This document shows positions 29,142 through 37,495 of a stretch of DNA of 64,000 bases, piece after piece; within the stretch, counting starts at the first letter, position 1; the number at the start of each line of letters is the position of its first letter. A program made the translations under genes and the position numbers. The notes beneath the pieces are model-generated. The model saw only the letters and a program-made list of their open reading frames with translations, was not told the DNA's origin and made no database searches. Source of the stretch: JAEMQF01 sp963850525. GTDB taxonomy: Bacteria > Pseudomonadota > Gammaproteobacteria > Burkholderiales > Burkholderiaceae_C. The stretch lies in the NCBI GenBank assembly GCA_963850525.1, contig CAWKLQ010000008.1, positions 434,001-498,000 on the forward strand. The letters are read 5' to 3'.

Positions 29142-29606
29142 CGGGTTCCGCCCGCCGGTCACCCTACTTCAGTGAACAAACATTGTCCTGGACCCCGTCA
29201 CTTGTGACCTTGTGGCAGATCAAGTCCGCAGCGGCCCACGGGTTTGCGCATGGGGGATTTTCCCCAGTGGGATATGGGGTGCATTTCCCAATTGATCGCC
29301 AATCCAACCTGCTTTGGCGCCGCGTGCACTAGGAAGATCGCGCTTCGCGGCGGCGCGTTCGGACGCATTTCGCGCGGCTGAAATGCGCAGCGCTCAGGCG
29401 CGTTGCGGTGTGCTGCGCGCAGGCCTTCTGCCGAGGTAAAGCAGCGCGTCCGCGTGACCCACGCATGGGGCGTTTGTACCCATTCGCGCAAGCGTTTGAC
29501 CCGCACTGCGCCATTGACGCCGATCAAAGGAATGCCTCTGCTCGGGTGCTGGACCGCATGCGGGTTTTCTCCGACATTGGCCCCGACAGAAAAGCCGAGA
29601 CCACGC
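29142..29606. promoter_or_regulatory. Divergent intergenic region upstream of kinase and gspG
   Basis: This 465-base region separates the PAS kinase operon (minus) from the secretion operon (plus). A GGGGATTTTCCCC palindrome lies at about 29253-29265. A possible FNR/ANR-type box is described separately. I saw no gene in it, although open frames extend upstream of gspG. Confidence 0.45.
29514..29527 (+). promoter_or_regulatory. Candidate FNR/ANR-type box upstream of gspG
   Basis: TTGAC-GCCG-ATCAA matches the TTGAT-N4-ATCAA consensus at nine of ten conserved positions. It lies 80 bases before the gspG start codon, a plausible activator position. A Crp/Fnr-family gene lies at 58597-59409, but no link is shown. 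Confidence 0.4.
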
Positions 29607-30056
29607 ATGCACCGACCCTCAGACTCCACCTTTGCGACATGCCGCGCCTCGCGCGGCTTGCGCGGCTTCACCCTGCTCGAACTGCTGGTCGTGATGGTCA
29701 TCATCGGCCTGCTCGCGGGGATCGTCGCGCCGCAGTACTTCAATCAGCTGGGCAAAAGCAACGCCAAGGTCGCCAAGGCGCAGATCGAATCGTTCGGCCA
29801 GGCGCTCGACCAATATCGCCTGGATGTGGGCCAATACCCGAGCGTCGAACAGGGCCTGGCGGCGCTGCGCATCGCGCCCGCCAACACGCCCAAGTGGGCC
29901 GGCCCGTACCTGAAGCGCGACATTCCCGTCGACCCCTGGGGCACCGCCTACCAATACAAGGCGCCCGGCCAGCACGGTGACTACGACTTGCTGAGTCTGG
30001 GCTCGGATGCCCAGCCCGGAGGCGCCGCCGAGGCGGCGGACGTCACGTCATGGTGA
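29607..30056 (+). CDS. gspG: Major pseudopilin GspG-type
   Basis: A 149-residue protein with a class III prepilin leader cut after Gly (RGLRGFTLLELLVVMVIIGLLAGIVAPQYF). The C-terminal pseudopilin part shows the GspG pattern DQYRLDVGQYPSVEQGLAAL, PYLKRDIPVDPWGTAYQYK and DYDLLSLGSD, including Ca-site-type residues. It forms the short pseudopilus of type II secretion. The ATG at 29607 is preferred because an upstream extension (to 29403) gives no leader-like sequence. It opens an operon in which nearly every gene overlaps the next; its stop overlaps gspF. No prepilin peptidase gene is seen in the window. Confidence 0.95.
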   Translation: MHRPSDSTFATCRASRGLRGFTLLELLVVMVIIGLLAGIVAPQYFNQLGKSNAKVAKAQIESFGQALDQYRLDVGQYPSVEQGLAALRIAPANTPKWAGPYLKRDIPVDPWGTAYQYKAPGQHGDYDLLSLGSDAQPGGAAEAADVTSW

Positions 30057-31216
30057 CATCCGAGAAGCACCTGGCGCGCGTCGTGCCGCTGCCGCATGCG
30101 GGCGTGCCGGTGAACGTTGCTGCGCTGCCCGCGCGGCAACGCCATGAACGCGATCAGCGCCATGGCGCCGCGGGTCGTGCAGCGCGCGCCATCGACGAAG
30201 AACAATTCGCGCAGAACGTCGGCCTGATGCTGCATTCGGGGCTCTCGCTGATGGACAGCCTCAAGACGCTGCGCGAACGCGCCGCGCCAGCGCCGGCGCG
30301 CGCCCTGGATCTGCTGTGCCTGCGCTTGCGCCAGGGCGAATCGCTGTCGGGTGCGATGCTCGCCTGCGGCGCATTCCGCCCGGCGATGCTCGCGTGCGTG
30401 CGCGCCAGTGAAGCCACCGGCGACCTGGCCGACGCCCTGACGCGCTATGCCGCGAATGCGGCGCGCTTGCGTGTGCTGCGCGGACGTTTGGTGTCGGCGC
30501 TCGTCTACCCGGCGCTGCTCGTCTCGGTGGCGAGCCTCGTCGTCTTGTTCCTGCTGGTCTACGTCGTGCCGCGTTTCGCCAGCGTGCTCGAGAGCAGCGC
30601 GGGCGACCTGCCGGCGGCGTCGATGCTGCTGATCGGCGTGGGGCGCGCGTTGAACGGCGTGCCGATGCCGGTCTGGCTGACGCTTGCCGGCTTCCTGCTC
30701 TACGCCCTCTGGCAGGTGGTGCGAGCGCTGCGCGAGCACCGCCTGGAAGCGCTGCTCAGCGCGCTGGCAGTGCGCATTCCCGGCGTGCGCGACCTGGTGC
30801 GCACCTTCGGCCACGCGCAGCTCGCGCGCAACGGCGCGATGCTGGTTCGCTCCGGCGTGCCGGTGCTCAAGGCGCTGGTGATGTGCCGCGAACTGCTATC
30901 GCCACCGGACCGCGTGCCACTGGACCGCGCGATTGCCGCAGCCAGCGCCGGCGCGCCGCTGGCGCAGGCAATGCACGAACAGAATTTGCTCGACACGCTG
31001 GGCCTGCGCGTGCTTCGCGTCGCCGAACAGACCGGCGCGCTCGACACCGCGCTGGACCGGCTTGCCGACGTGCACGACCAGCTGCTGGAGCGCGCGCTGG
31101 AACGCGCGAACCGACTGATCGAGCCGCTGTTGATGCTGGGCATCGGCCTGGTCGTGGGCGGCATCGTCGTCCTGATGTACCTGCCGATCTTTCAACTCGC
31201 TTCGAGCATTCAGTGA
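30050..31216 (+). CDS. gspF: Inner-membrane platform protein GspF-type
   Basis: A 388-residue protein with two T2SSF domains (EQFAQNVGLMLHSGLSLMDSL ... GESLSGAMLACG; QLARNGAMLVRSGVPVLKAL ... GAPLAQAMHEQN) and three long hydrophobic segments (LVYPALLVSVASLVVLFLLVYVV; PVWLTLAGFLLYAL; LLMLGIGLVVGGIVVLMYLP). It is the membrane platform that contacts the GspE ATPase. The start overlaps gspG by seven bases and the stop overlaps gspE by one base (TGATG). Confidence 0.95.
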   Translation: MVTSEKHLARVVPLPHAGVPVNVAALPARQRHERDQRHGAAGRAARAIDEEQFAQNVGLMLHSGLSLMDSLKTLRERAAPAPARALDLLCLRLRQGESLSGAMLACGAFRPAMLACVRASEATGDLADALTRYAANAARLRVLRGRLVSALVYPALLVSVASLVVLFLLVYVVPRFASVLESSAGDLPAASMLLIGVGRALNGVPMPVWLTLAGFLLYALWQVVRALREHRLEALLSALAVRIPGVRDLVRTFGHAQLARNGAMLVRSGVPVLKALVMCRELLSPPDRVPLDRAIAAASAGAPLAQAMHEQNLLDTLGLRVLRVAEQTGALDTALDRLADVHDQLLERALERANRLIEPLLMLGIGLVVGGIVVLMYLPIFQLASSIQ

Positions 31217-32961
31217 TGAACTCGCCGCTCGAAGGATTGCGCTTGGGGGTGCCGAAGGCGAACCCGGAAATTTCCGCCCTCGGTCACTCCGCGCCCGCCC
31301 CCCGCGAGGGCGGGCAAGCGTCTCGGGGCGGCCCGGCGACGCTTGCTCAGCCGCCCACGCCGCAAGCTTCGCAACTCGTGCCGATGGACCCGGGCCAATG
31401 GCTGGCGCGACGCAGCGGCATGGCGCTCGCGGATCTGGCGACCTGGCGCACCGATGCAGTGGACGTCGCGCTGATCCCGTTCGCCGAAGGCCAGCAGCGT
31501 TTGTGCGCTGCACTGCGCATCGGCCCGACGACTCTGCGCATCGTGCTGGGCAATCCCTTCGACCGCGCCACACGCGGCTGGCTCGAGGCGCGAATCCGCG
31601 CCGCCGGCAGCCCGACAACGCAGTGGTGTGTCGCTGCGCCGCCGGATTTGATCGCGCTGTTCGCCCGGCTCGAGCGCGAGATGCGCGCGCTCGACGCCGA
31701 ACTCCACGAGGTGCCGGCGCTGGCCAGCGGTACGCGAGACGACGACGCGCTGAACCTCTCGCTCGCCGACATCGGTGCCGACGAAAGCCCGGTCGTGCGC
31801 TTCGTCAACAGCACGCTTTACGACGCGCTCAAAGCCAAGGCGAGCGACATCCACCTCGAATGCGCGGCGCGCGGCCTGGTCGTGAAGTACCGCATGGACG
31901 GTGTGCTGCAGACGATCACCCGAATGGAAGGCCGCGAGTTCGCGGATCGCGCGATCTCGCGCATCAAGGTGCTCGCCGACCTCGACATCTCGGAGCGCCG
32001 CGTGCCGCAGGACGGGCGCATGAAGCTGCGCCACGGCGAGCGCGCCATCGACGTGCGCATTTCCATCATGCCGAGCCTGCACGGCGAAGACGCGGTGCTG
32101 CGCATCCTCGATCGCTACCAGATCGCCGCCGATCAGAAGCTGACGATCGACCTGCTCGGCTTCGCGCCTGCCGACGTCGCGTTCATCCGGCGCATGGCGC
32201 AACTGCCCTATGGCCTGTTCCTCGTCACCGGCCCGACGGGCAGCGGCAAGACGACGACGCTCTACGGCGTGCTCTCGGAAGTCAACACCGGCCTGGACAA
32301 GATCGTGACGATCGAAGACCCGGTGGAGTACCAGGTCGCCGACGTGTTGCAGATTCCGGTGAACGAAGCAAAAGGCTTGACCTTCGCCAGAGGCTTGCGC
32401 TCGATCCTGCGCCACGACCCGGACAAGATCATGGTCGGCGAAATGCGCGACGCCGAGACGGCGCAGATCGCGATCCAGGCCGCGCTCACCGGGCACCAGG
32501 TGTTCGCGACGCTGCACGCGAACAACGTGTTCGACGTGATCGGCCGCCTCTCCACCATGGAAGTCGACCCGTACAACCTGGTCGCCGCGTTGAACGGCGT
32601 GCTCGCGCAGCGCCTGATGCGCCAGGTCTGCACGGCGTGCAGCGTCGCCGAGGTGCCGGATGCGCAACGTCTTGCGGCGAGCAGCCTGCCGCCGCAGGCC
32701 GCGGACTGGAAGTTCAAGCGCGGCATCGGCTGCGCGCACTGCCGCGGCACCGGCTACAAGGGGCGGCGCGCGATCGCGCAGACGCTGGCGATGGACGTTG
32801 AGCTGCGCAGCCTGATCGCGGAACGCGCGAGCCCGTCGCGCTTGCGCGAGGCGGCGAAGCAACGCGGCCTGCATACGCTGCGCGACGCCGCATTGGCGCT
32901 CGTCGCCAGCGGCTTCACCAGTCTCGAGGAGGCGAACCGTGTCACTGCGCCTGAAGAGTGA
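31216..32961 (+). CDS. gspE: Secretion/pilus assembly ATPase GspE-type
   Basis: A 581-residue ATPase. The N-terminal N1/N2 region covers about residues 55-200; an in-frame repeat-encoded segment (APAPREGGQASRGGPATLAQ) sits at residues 25-50. The motor domain has Walker A GPTGSGKTT, an Asp box, Walker B IMVGEMRDAETAQ and the His box TGHQVFATLHANN. A four-Cys zinc site is present (CTACSVAE ... CAHCRGTGYKG). The start at 31216 overlaps the gspF stop. It powers pseudopilus growth from the cytoplasmic side. The palindromic repeat near its start is unusual for a core ATPase gene. Confidence 0.95.
   Translation: MNSPLEGLRLGVPKANPEISALGHSAPAPREGGQASRGGPATLAQPPTPQASQLVPMDPGQWLARRSGMALADLATWRTDAVDVALIPFAEGQQRLCAALRIGPTTLRIVLGNPFDRATRGWLEARIRAAGSPTTQWCVAAPPDLIALFARLEREMRALDAELHEVPALASGTRDDDALNLSLADIGADESPVVRFVNSTLYDALKAKASDIHLECAARGLVVKYRMDGVLQTITRMEGREFADRAISRIKVLADLDISERRVPQDGRMKLRHGERAIDVRISIMPSLHGEDAVLRILDRYQIAADQKLTIDLLGFAPADVAFIRRMAQLPYGLFLVTGPTGSGKTTTLYGVLSEVNTGLDKIVTIEDPVEYQVADVLQIPVNEAKGLTFARGLRSILRHDPDKIMVGEMRDAETAQIAIQAALTGHQVFATLHANNVFDVIGRLSTMEVDPYNLVAALNGVLAQRLMRQVCTACSVAEVPDAQRLAASSLPPQAADWKFKRGIGCAHCRGTGYKGRRAIAQTLAMDVELRSLIAERASPSRLREAAKQRGLHTLRDAALALVASGFTSLEEANRVTAPEE
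31293..31346 (+). repeat. Palindromic REP-like repeat, copy 2 (inside gspE)
   Basis: A C/G palindrome with an 8-bp stem (GCCCGCCC at 31293-31300 with GGGCGGGC at 31308-31315) overlaps a second hairpin (GCAAGCGTC at 31314-31322 with GACGCTTGC at 31338-31346; loop TCGGGGCGGCCCGGC). The layout matches copies 1 and 3. It is translated in frame near the GspE N-terminus. Confidence 0.7.
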
Positions 32962-33784
32962 ACTGCGCTTGAGGCTCGGCCCGCAGCACTGCGACGCCGC
33001 GATCTGGCGCCGCGGTTTGCGAAGCCACCCGGCCGCCCGGGCGAGTGTGTCGGGGGCGAACGGCGAGTCGCTGGAGAGTGCCTCCAGGCCGACGACTACG
33101 TCGTCCGCCCCCCGAGGGGGACTGAGTAGCCCGGCAAAGCCGGATCTACTCATGAGCGCCCTGGACACGCTGGTCGCTGCGGGCCACGCCCTGCCTTCGC
33201 GCGCCGCGCTGTGCGTCGAGGACGAGTATCTGTACGCCCTGTTGCTGCCGGCCAGCGGCACCTGGGGCGAGGTCGACGCCGCTGCGCGCGCACAGTTCGC
33301 GCAGATGCTCGGCCACGCAGAACTGCACGTGCGGATGAGCCTGGCCCCTTGCGGGACGCGCTGGATCGGCGTCGCGCTCGAAGCGGCGCGCCTCGAGGAG
33401 TGGCGCGAGACGCTGGCCTCGCGCGGCATCGAGCTCCTGCATGTGCACCCTGCTTTGCTCGAGGACCTGGCGGCATTGAACGCAGAGCTGCGCGACGCAC
33501 TTCCCAACCAAGAGGGCCTGGTCGTCCTGGTGCGCAGCGAAGGCGCGAGCCTCATTGGCATGACAAAACAATCGATCAGGCACCTCGAATGGGAACGCTG
33601 CGACGTGACCGATGCGCAACAACTCGGCGCGCGAATCGAGGCGCATCGCCTGCAGCACGCGGCGGCAAGCGAGGAGTTGCCTGCGGTGTGCGTCGTGCCC
33701 TGCACCGGCGGCCAGCGCCTCTTGCTCGAAGACCTGTGCACCGAACACGGCTGGAAACTGAGCCGCTGCCTGGACAACCCATGA
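32939..33784 (+). CDS. PilM/GspL-N-like protein
   Basis: A 281-residue protein with a GTG start (GAGGAG upstream) that overlaps the end of gspE by 23 bases. Its order before PilN/PilO/PilP-like genes and segments such as ALCVEDEYLYALLLP and LALEAARLEEWRETLASRGIELLHVHPALLEDLAALN suggest an actin-like PilM or GspL cytoplasmic-domain relative. The normal ATP-site signatures were not clearly seen, so it may be degenerate. A repeat-encoded insert (SRPTTTSSAPRGGLSSPAKP) lies at residues 48-68 and may disrupt the N-terminal subdomain. It would link GspE to the membrane proteins. Confidence 0.65.
   Translation: MSLRLKSELRLRLGPQHCDAAIWRRGLRSHPAARASVSGANGESLESASRPTTTSSAPRGGLSSPAKPDLLMSALDTLVAAGHALPSRAALCVEDEYLYALLLPASGTWGEVDAAARAQFAQMLGHAELHVRMSLAPCGTRWIGVALEAARLEEWRETLASRGIELLHVHPALLEDLAALNAELRDALPNQEGLVVLVRSEGASLIGMTKQSIRHLEWERCDVTDAQQLGARIEAHRLQHAAASEELPAVCVVPCTGGQRLLLEDLCTEHGWKLSRCLDNP
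33103..33152 (+). repeat. Palindromic REP-like repeat, copy 3 (inside pilM-like gene)
   Basis: A C5/G5 palindrome (GTCCGCCCCCCGAGGGGGAC, 33103-33122) is followed by a 7-bp stem (TGAGTAG at 33123-33129 with CTACTCA at 33146-33152). The 16-base loop holds a nested CCGGC-AAA-GCCGG hairpin. Two more short inverted repeats (CTGGAG/CTCCAG at 33071-33087 and GACGAC/GTCGTC at 33091-33105) lie just before it. The layout matches copies 1 and 2. Confidence 0.7.
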
Positions 33785-34341
33785 AACCGCTGCACCGCAT
33801 CGACTTCGTCGCGCCGCGCCGCGCTGCGCCCCCTGCGCTGGTCTTGTTGCTGCTCGCCGCAGCGGCGCTGGCCTGGCAGGGCGGGTTGGCCTGGCAGGGC
33901 CGCAGCAGCCTGGAACAGGAGCGCGCGGCATTCGCCGCTTCGGCGCGCCAGGCGGCCGCGCCGCTGCCGGTCGCCGCGCCCGAAGAACGGCGCCGGCAGC
34001 AGCAGATCGAGCAACTCGCCGGGCATTTGGCTGCGCCTTGGGACAGCTTGCTCCTGCTCTTCGAGGAACACGGTGCCGGCAGGGTGGCGCTGCTGCGCCT
34101 GGAGCCCGACGCCGCTACCGGCATCGTGCACGTGCTCGCCAGGGCGCGCCATCCGCGCGCGATGATGGACTACGTGACCGCGCTCGAAGACGACGCGCGG
34201 CTCGAGTCGGTGCTGCTCAATCACCATGAGCTCTTGCGCGACGTCTCCGGCACGCCGGTGGAGTTCTCGGTGAACGCGGTGTGGCGCGCCGAAGTTGCGC
34301 AACAGCGTACCCAGCCGATGGTGCGGGAGACGGTGCAATGA
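33781..34341 (+). CDS. PilN/GspL-C-like membrane protein
   Basis: A 186-residue protein with one N-terminal transmembrane segment (PALVLLLLAAAALAWQGGLAWQG), a coiled-coil stretch (SSLEQERAAFAASARQ; EERRRQQQIEQLAGHL) and a ferredoxin-like periplasmic domain (LLFEEHGAGRVALLRLEPDAA; MMDYVTALEDD). This is the shape of PilN or the C-terminal half of GspL. The ATG overlaps the pilM-like stop (ATGA) and its stop overlaps the next start. It would assemble with the PilO-like protein below. Confidence 0.7.
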   Translation: MKPLHRIDFVAPRRAAPPALVLLLLAAAALAWQGGLAWQGRSSLEQERAAFAASARQAAAPLPVAAPEERRRQQQIEQLAGHLAAPWDSLLLLFEEHGAGRVALLRLEPDAATGIVHVLARARHPRAMMDYVTALEDDARLESVLLNHHELLRDVSGTPVEFSVNAVWRAEVAQQRTQPMVRETVQ

Positions 34342-34928
34342 AACCAGGCGTCGCGTCGCTGCAGGCCCAGGTGAGCGCAATGCACGCCCGCACGAACCGG
34401 CTGCGCTGGGAGTGGCAACACCGTTTGGGTGTGACGGGCGCCGTGGCGCTGGCGCTGCTGGCGCTCGCGCTGCTTTTGGCGGTATGGCTGCGACCCAGCA
34501 TCGCCGCCGCACACCGTGACCTCGCGCGGGAGCAGGCGGCGCGCCACGAAACGCTGGAGCGCCAGCCTGCACCTGCGGCCGCCCCGCGCCCGGCCGAGAC
34601 ACGCGAGCAGATGCACGCCGCCCTACCGCTGCTGCAGCAACGCGGCGAGAGCGTGGCGCGCTTGCTCGAGCTTGCCGCGGGTTCGGGCGTGATGTTCGAG
34701 CGCGGCGAATACGCGGCCGAGAACCAGGAACCCGGTCTGTCGCGGCTGCGGGTCACCTTGCCCGTCGCCGGCTCCTACGCACAGATCCGCAAAGCGATCG
34801 GGCGCTTGCTGAACGGCTTGCCCAACGCCGCGCTCGACGCGATCGACATCGAACGGCCGAATGCCGATGCGCCGGCGCTCGAAGCGACGCTGCGCCTGAG
34901 TTTGTATTTCCGGAAGGACACGCCATGA
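34338..34928 (+). CDS. PilO/GspM-like membrane protein
   Basis: A 196-residue protein with one transmembrane segment (LGVTGAVALALLALALLLAVWL), a coiled coil (AAHRDLAREQAARHETLERQ) and a C-terminal ferredoxin-like domain (SGVMFERGEYAAENQ; LPVAGSYAQIRKAIGRLLNGLP), matching PilO/GspM in size and order. Starts and stops overlap both neighbours by four bases. It probably forms an alignment complex with the PilN- and PilP-like proteins. Confidence 0.72.
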   Translation: MKPGVASLQAQVSAMHARTNRLRWEWQHRLGVTGAVALALLALALLLAVWLRPSIAAAHRDLAREQAARHETLERQPAPAAAPRPAETREQMHAALPLLQQRGESVARLLELAAGSGVMFERGEYAAENQEPGLSRLRVTLPVAGSYAQIRKAIGRLLNGLPNAALDAIDIERPNADAPALEATLRLSLYFRKDTP

Positions 34929-35509
34929 ACGCGAGCGTTCGGCGGCGCCTGCTGGGCGGATTGGCGCTGGCGACAGGGCTGTGGTCGGCGTGGGTTTTCT
35001 ACCAGCCCAGTGACGTGGTCGCTCCCGAGCCGAGCCGGCGTGCGCGTGCGCCGCAGCGCCTGGCAGCGGCCGCCGTACCGGCACGCCACCTCGCAGCCCA
35101 GCCCCAGGCGCCGACGCAGGCGCTGGAAACGCGTGGCGCAGTGGCCATCGCCGCGCTGCGCAATCCGTTCGAGTCGGTCCCCTGGCTGACCCCGCGTGCT
35201 GCACCCCAGGCTGCTGCACCGATCGGCGCCGTTGCACCGCCCGCGATCGTCGAGCCGCTCATGACTGCAGCCGAGCCACCTCCCGAGCCACCGCTGCAAC
35301 TGCCCTACAAATACCTGGGCATGCATGCCGAACAGGGCGCGTCGCCGAGCGTGTTTCTGGTGCTCGGCGAGCGCCTCATCGTCGCCCGCTCCGGCGACGC
35401 CGTGGAGGGGGGCTTTCGCCTCGATGCGGTGTCCGCTGCCGAGCTCACCTTCGTCCACGTCGAACGCAACGTGACGCTGCACCTGAGCGTCGCCAAAGGC
35501 AGCCTCTGA
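34925..35509 (+). CDS. PilP/GspC-like secretin-linking protein
   Basis: A 194-residue protein with a single N-terminal anchor (LLGGLALATGLWSAWVFY), a long Ala/Pro-rich linker (about residues 40-110) and a small C-terminal domain (LPYKYLGMHAEQGASPSVFLVLGERLIVARSGDAV) with the RNPFE-like start (ALRNPFESVPW) typical of the PilP/GspC homology region. It would join the inner-membrane complex to the secretin encoded next. The stop overlaps the secretin ATG (TGATG). Confidence 0.75.
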   Translation: MNASVRRRLLGGLALATGLWSAWVFYQPSDVVAPEPSRRARAPQRLAAAAVPARHLAAQPQAPTQALETRGAVAIAALRNPFESVPWLTPRAAPQAAAPIGAVAPPAIVEPLMTAAEPPPEPPLQLPYKYLGMHAEQGASPSVFLVLGERLIVARSGDAVEGGFRLDAVSAAELTFVHVERNVTLHLSVAKGSL

Positions 35510-37491
35510 TGTCGCCAAACTCACAACCTCGTTCACCCGCGCGATCGCACGCCGCTTCGGCACCTCCGGGCCGAGCGCCGCGGCGCCGGCCTACCCTGCA
35601 CGTCGTGGCGATTGCGGCACTGCTGCTCGCAGGCTGCGCAGCGCAGCGCGAGCACCGCGAAGGCCTGGAGCAGGCCGCGCAAGGCAAGTCGCAAGAGGCG
35701 CTGGCGAGCCTGCGCCGTGCCACACAGCTGGAGCCCGACAACGTGCGCTTCAAGCTCGACTACGCGATGCAACGCAACGCCGCGCTGCGCGATGTTGTAG
35801 AGCGCGGCGACGCGCAGCGCCAAACGCAGCAATTCGACGCAGCCGTGCAGCAGTACCGCCGGGCGCTCGAGATCGAGCCGGGCAACGAACGCGCGGCGCG
35901 CGGCCTGCAAGCCGTCGACACCGAACGCCGCGCCCAGGTGAAGTTGCAGGCCGCCGAACGCGCGTTGCGCGCCAACCAGCTCGATTCGGCCCGCGACACC
36001 GTGCGCCAGGTCTTGCGGGAACTGCCGCAAAGCGCCGCGGCGATCGCCCTGGGCCGCAGCATCGAAGACAAAGCCGAAGAAGATCGCAGGGCGCGCGAGG
36101 AGCAACTCGCAGCACGCTCGGCGTTCAAGCGCCCGGTCACGCTCGAATTCCGCGATGCGCCGCTGAGGATGGTGTTCGAGGCGCTGTCGCGGATCTCGAG
36201 CGTGAATCTCATCATGGACCGCGACGTGCGCACCGATGCGCGCACCACGATCTTCGTGAAAGACGCGTCGGTCGAAGATTCGATCGAGCTCATCCTGCTG
36301 CAAAACCAACTCGAGAAACGCGTGCTCAACAGCAACACGCTGTTCATCTACCCGATCGGCGCGAACAAGCAGAAGGACTACGCCGAGCTGAAGGTGCGCA
36401 GCTTCCAGCTCAGCAACATCGACGCCGCGTTCATGCAGAACATCGTCAAGACGATGGTGAAGACGCGCGACACCGTCATCGACACCAAGACGAACACGCT
36501 GGTGATGCGCGACACGGCAGACGCGATCGCGCTGGCCGAACGGCTGGTCGCGGCGAACGACTTGCCCGACCCGGAAGTGATGCTCGAAGTCGAGGTGCTC
36601 GAGGTCTCGAGCAACCGCGCCAGCGAGTTGGGATTGAAGCTGCCCAACTCCCTGACCGTTTCCACACCGAGCACGGCGTTGACGGTGGGCGACTTCCGCA
36701 ATCTGGGGCGCAACGATTTGCGCGTCACGGGGCTCGCGGCTACGCTGAACCTGATGCTGCAAGACGGCAGCGCGAACATCCTGGCGAGCCCGCGCATCCG
36801 CGTGCGCAATAAAGAGAAAGCGCGCATCCTCGTGGGCGACAAGCTGCCGGTGATCACGAACCTGCTGTCGCCGCAGGCCTCGGGCCAATCGACGGTGCTG
36901 ACGGGCTCGATCTCGTATGTGGACGTGGGCATCAAACTCGAAGTCGAACCGCAGGTTTACGCTGACGGCGACGTGGGGATCAAGCTCAACCTGGACGTGA
37001 GCAACGTCACCGGCGAACTCAAGACCGACAGCGGCCAGGCCTACAAGATCGGCACGCGCTCGGCGCAGACGGCGCTGCGCCTGCGCGACGGCGAGACTCA
37101 GGTGCTGGCCGGGCTGATCAACGATTCGGACCGCAACTCCGCGTCGCGGACTCCGGGCCTCGGGCAACTGCCTTTTCTGGGCAGGTTGTTTTCATCGGAA
37201 GGCTCGGACAGGCAGAAGACCGAGATCGTCTTGTCGATCACGCCGCGCATCGTGCGCGCGATCGCCACGCCGGATCCGCGCAACGCCGACGCCTGGTCGG
37301 GCAGCGAGGCGATGGTGCGCGATCGCCAGTACCTGACGAATCCGGTGGGCCTGGTGCAGGCCGAGCAGGCGACGCCCGCAGCAGGTGCGGCGCCCGGCGG
37401 TGCGTCACCTGGCGTGCCGAGTCGGCGCACGCCGATCGTCCGCCCGCCGCCCGGCGCATCGGACACCGCGCCGCCCCCGGCCAGGGAGTGA
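35509..37491 (+). CDS. TPR-containing outer-membrane secretin (GspD/PilQ/MshL-like)
   Basis: A 660-residue lipoprotein (lipobox LLLAGCAAQ). Residues about 45-200 hold TPR-type repeats (QGKSQEALASLRRATQLEPDN; QQFDAAVQQYRRALEIEPGNERAARG), which secretins usually lack. Next come a STN-like and N1 domain (VTLEFRDAPLRMVFEALSRISSVNLIMDRDV; FQLSNIDAAFMQNIVKTM) and the secretin domain (EVMLEVEVLEVSSNRASELG ... VGIKLEVEPQVYADGDVGIKL ... GLGQLPFLGRLF). The C-terminus is Pro-rich. It forms the outer-membrane channel. The TPR-secretin fusion may replace a separate pilotin such as PilF. Confidence 0.92.
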   Translation: MSPNSQPRSPARSHAASAPPGRAPRRRPTLHVVAIAALLLAGCAAQREHREGLEQAAQGKSQEALASLRRATQLEPDNVRFKLDYAMQRNAALRDVVERGDAQRQTQQFDAAVQQYRRALEIEPGNERAARGLQAVDTERRAQVKLQAAERALRANQLDSARDTVRQVLRELPQSAAAIALGRSIEDKAEEDRRAREEQLAARSAFKRPVTLEFRDAPLRMVFEALSRISSVNLIMDRDVRTDARTTIFVKDASVEDSIELILLQNQLEKRVLNSNTLFIYPIGANKQKDYAELKVRSFQLSNIDAAFMQNIVKTMVKTRDTVIDTKTNTLVMRDTADAIALAERLVAANDLPDPEVMLEVEVLEVSSNRASELGLKLPNSLTVSTPSTALTVGDFRNLGRNDLRVTGLAATLNLMLQDGSANILASPRIRVRNKEKARILVGDKLPVITNLLSPQASGQSTVLTGSISYVDVGIKLEVEPQVYADGDVGIKLNLDVSNVTGELKTDSGQAYKIGTRSAQTALRLRDGETQVLAGLINDSDRNSASRTPGLGQLPFLGRLFSSEGSDRQKTEIVLSITPRIVRAIATPDPRNADAWSGSEAMVRDRQYLTNPVGLVQAEQATPAAGAAPGGASPGVPSRRTPIVRPPPGASDTAPPPARE

Positions 37492-37495
37492 GGCC

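Noticed and set aside
29318..29336. A sigma-54-like -24/-12 promoter upstream of gspG (TGGCGC...TGCA)
   Set aside because: The spacing between GG and GC is two bases short of the required distance.
31210..34602. A 1130-residue minus-strand open frame opposite gspE and the pilM-N-O-like genes
   Set aside because: It is arginine- and histidine-rich with no domain pattern and lies wholly opposite well supported genes; it results from GC-rich codon use.
35533..37167. A 544-residue minus-strand open frame opposite the secretin gene
   Set aside because: Composition is typical of antisense frames and the secretin motifs are unmistakable on the plus strand.
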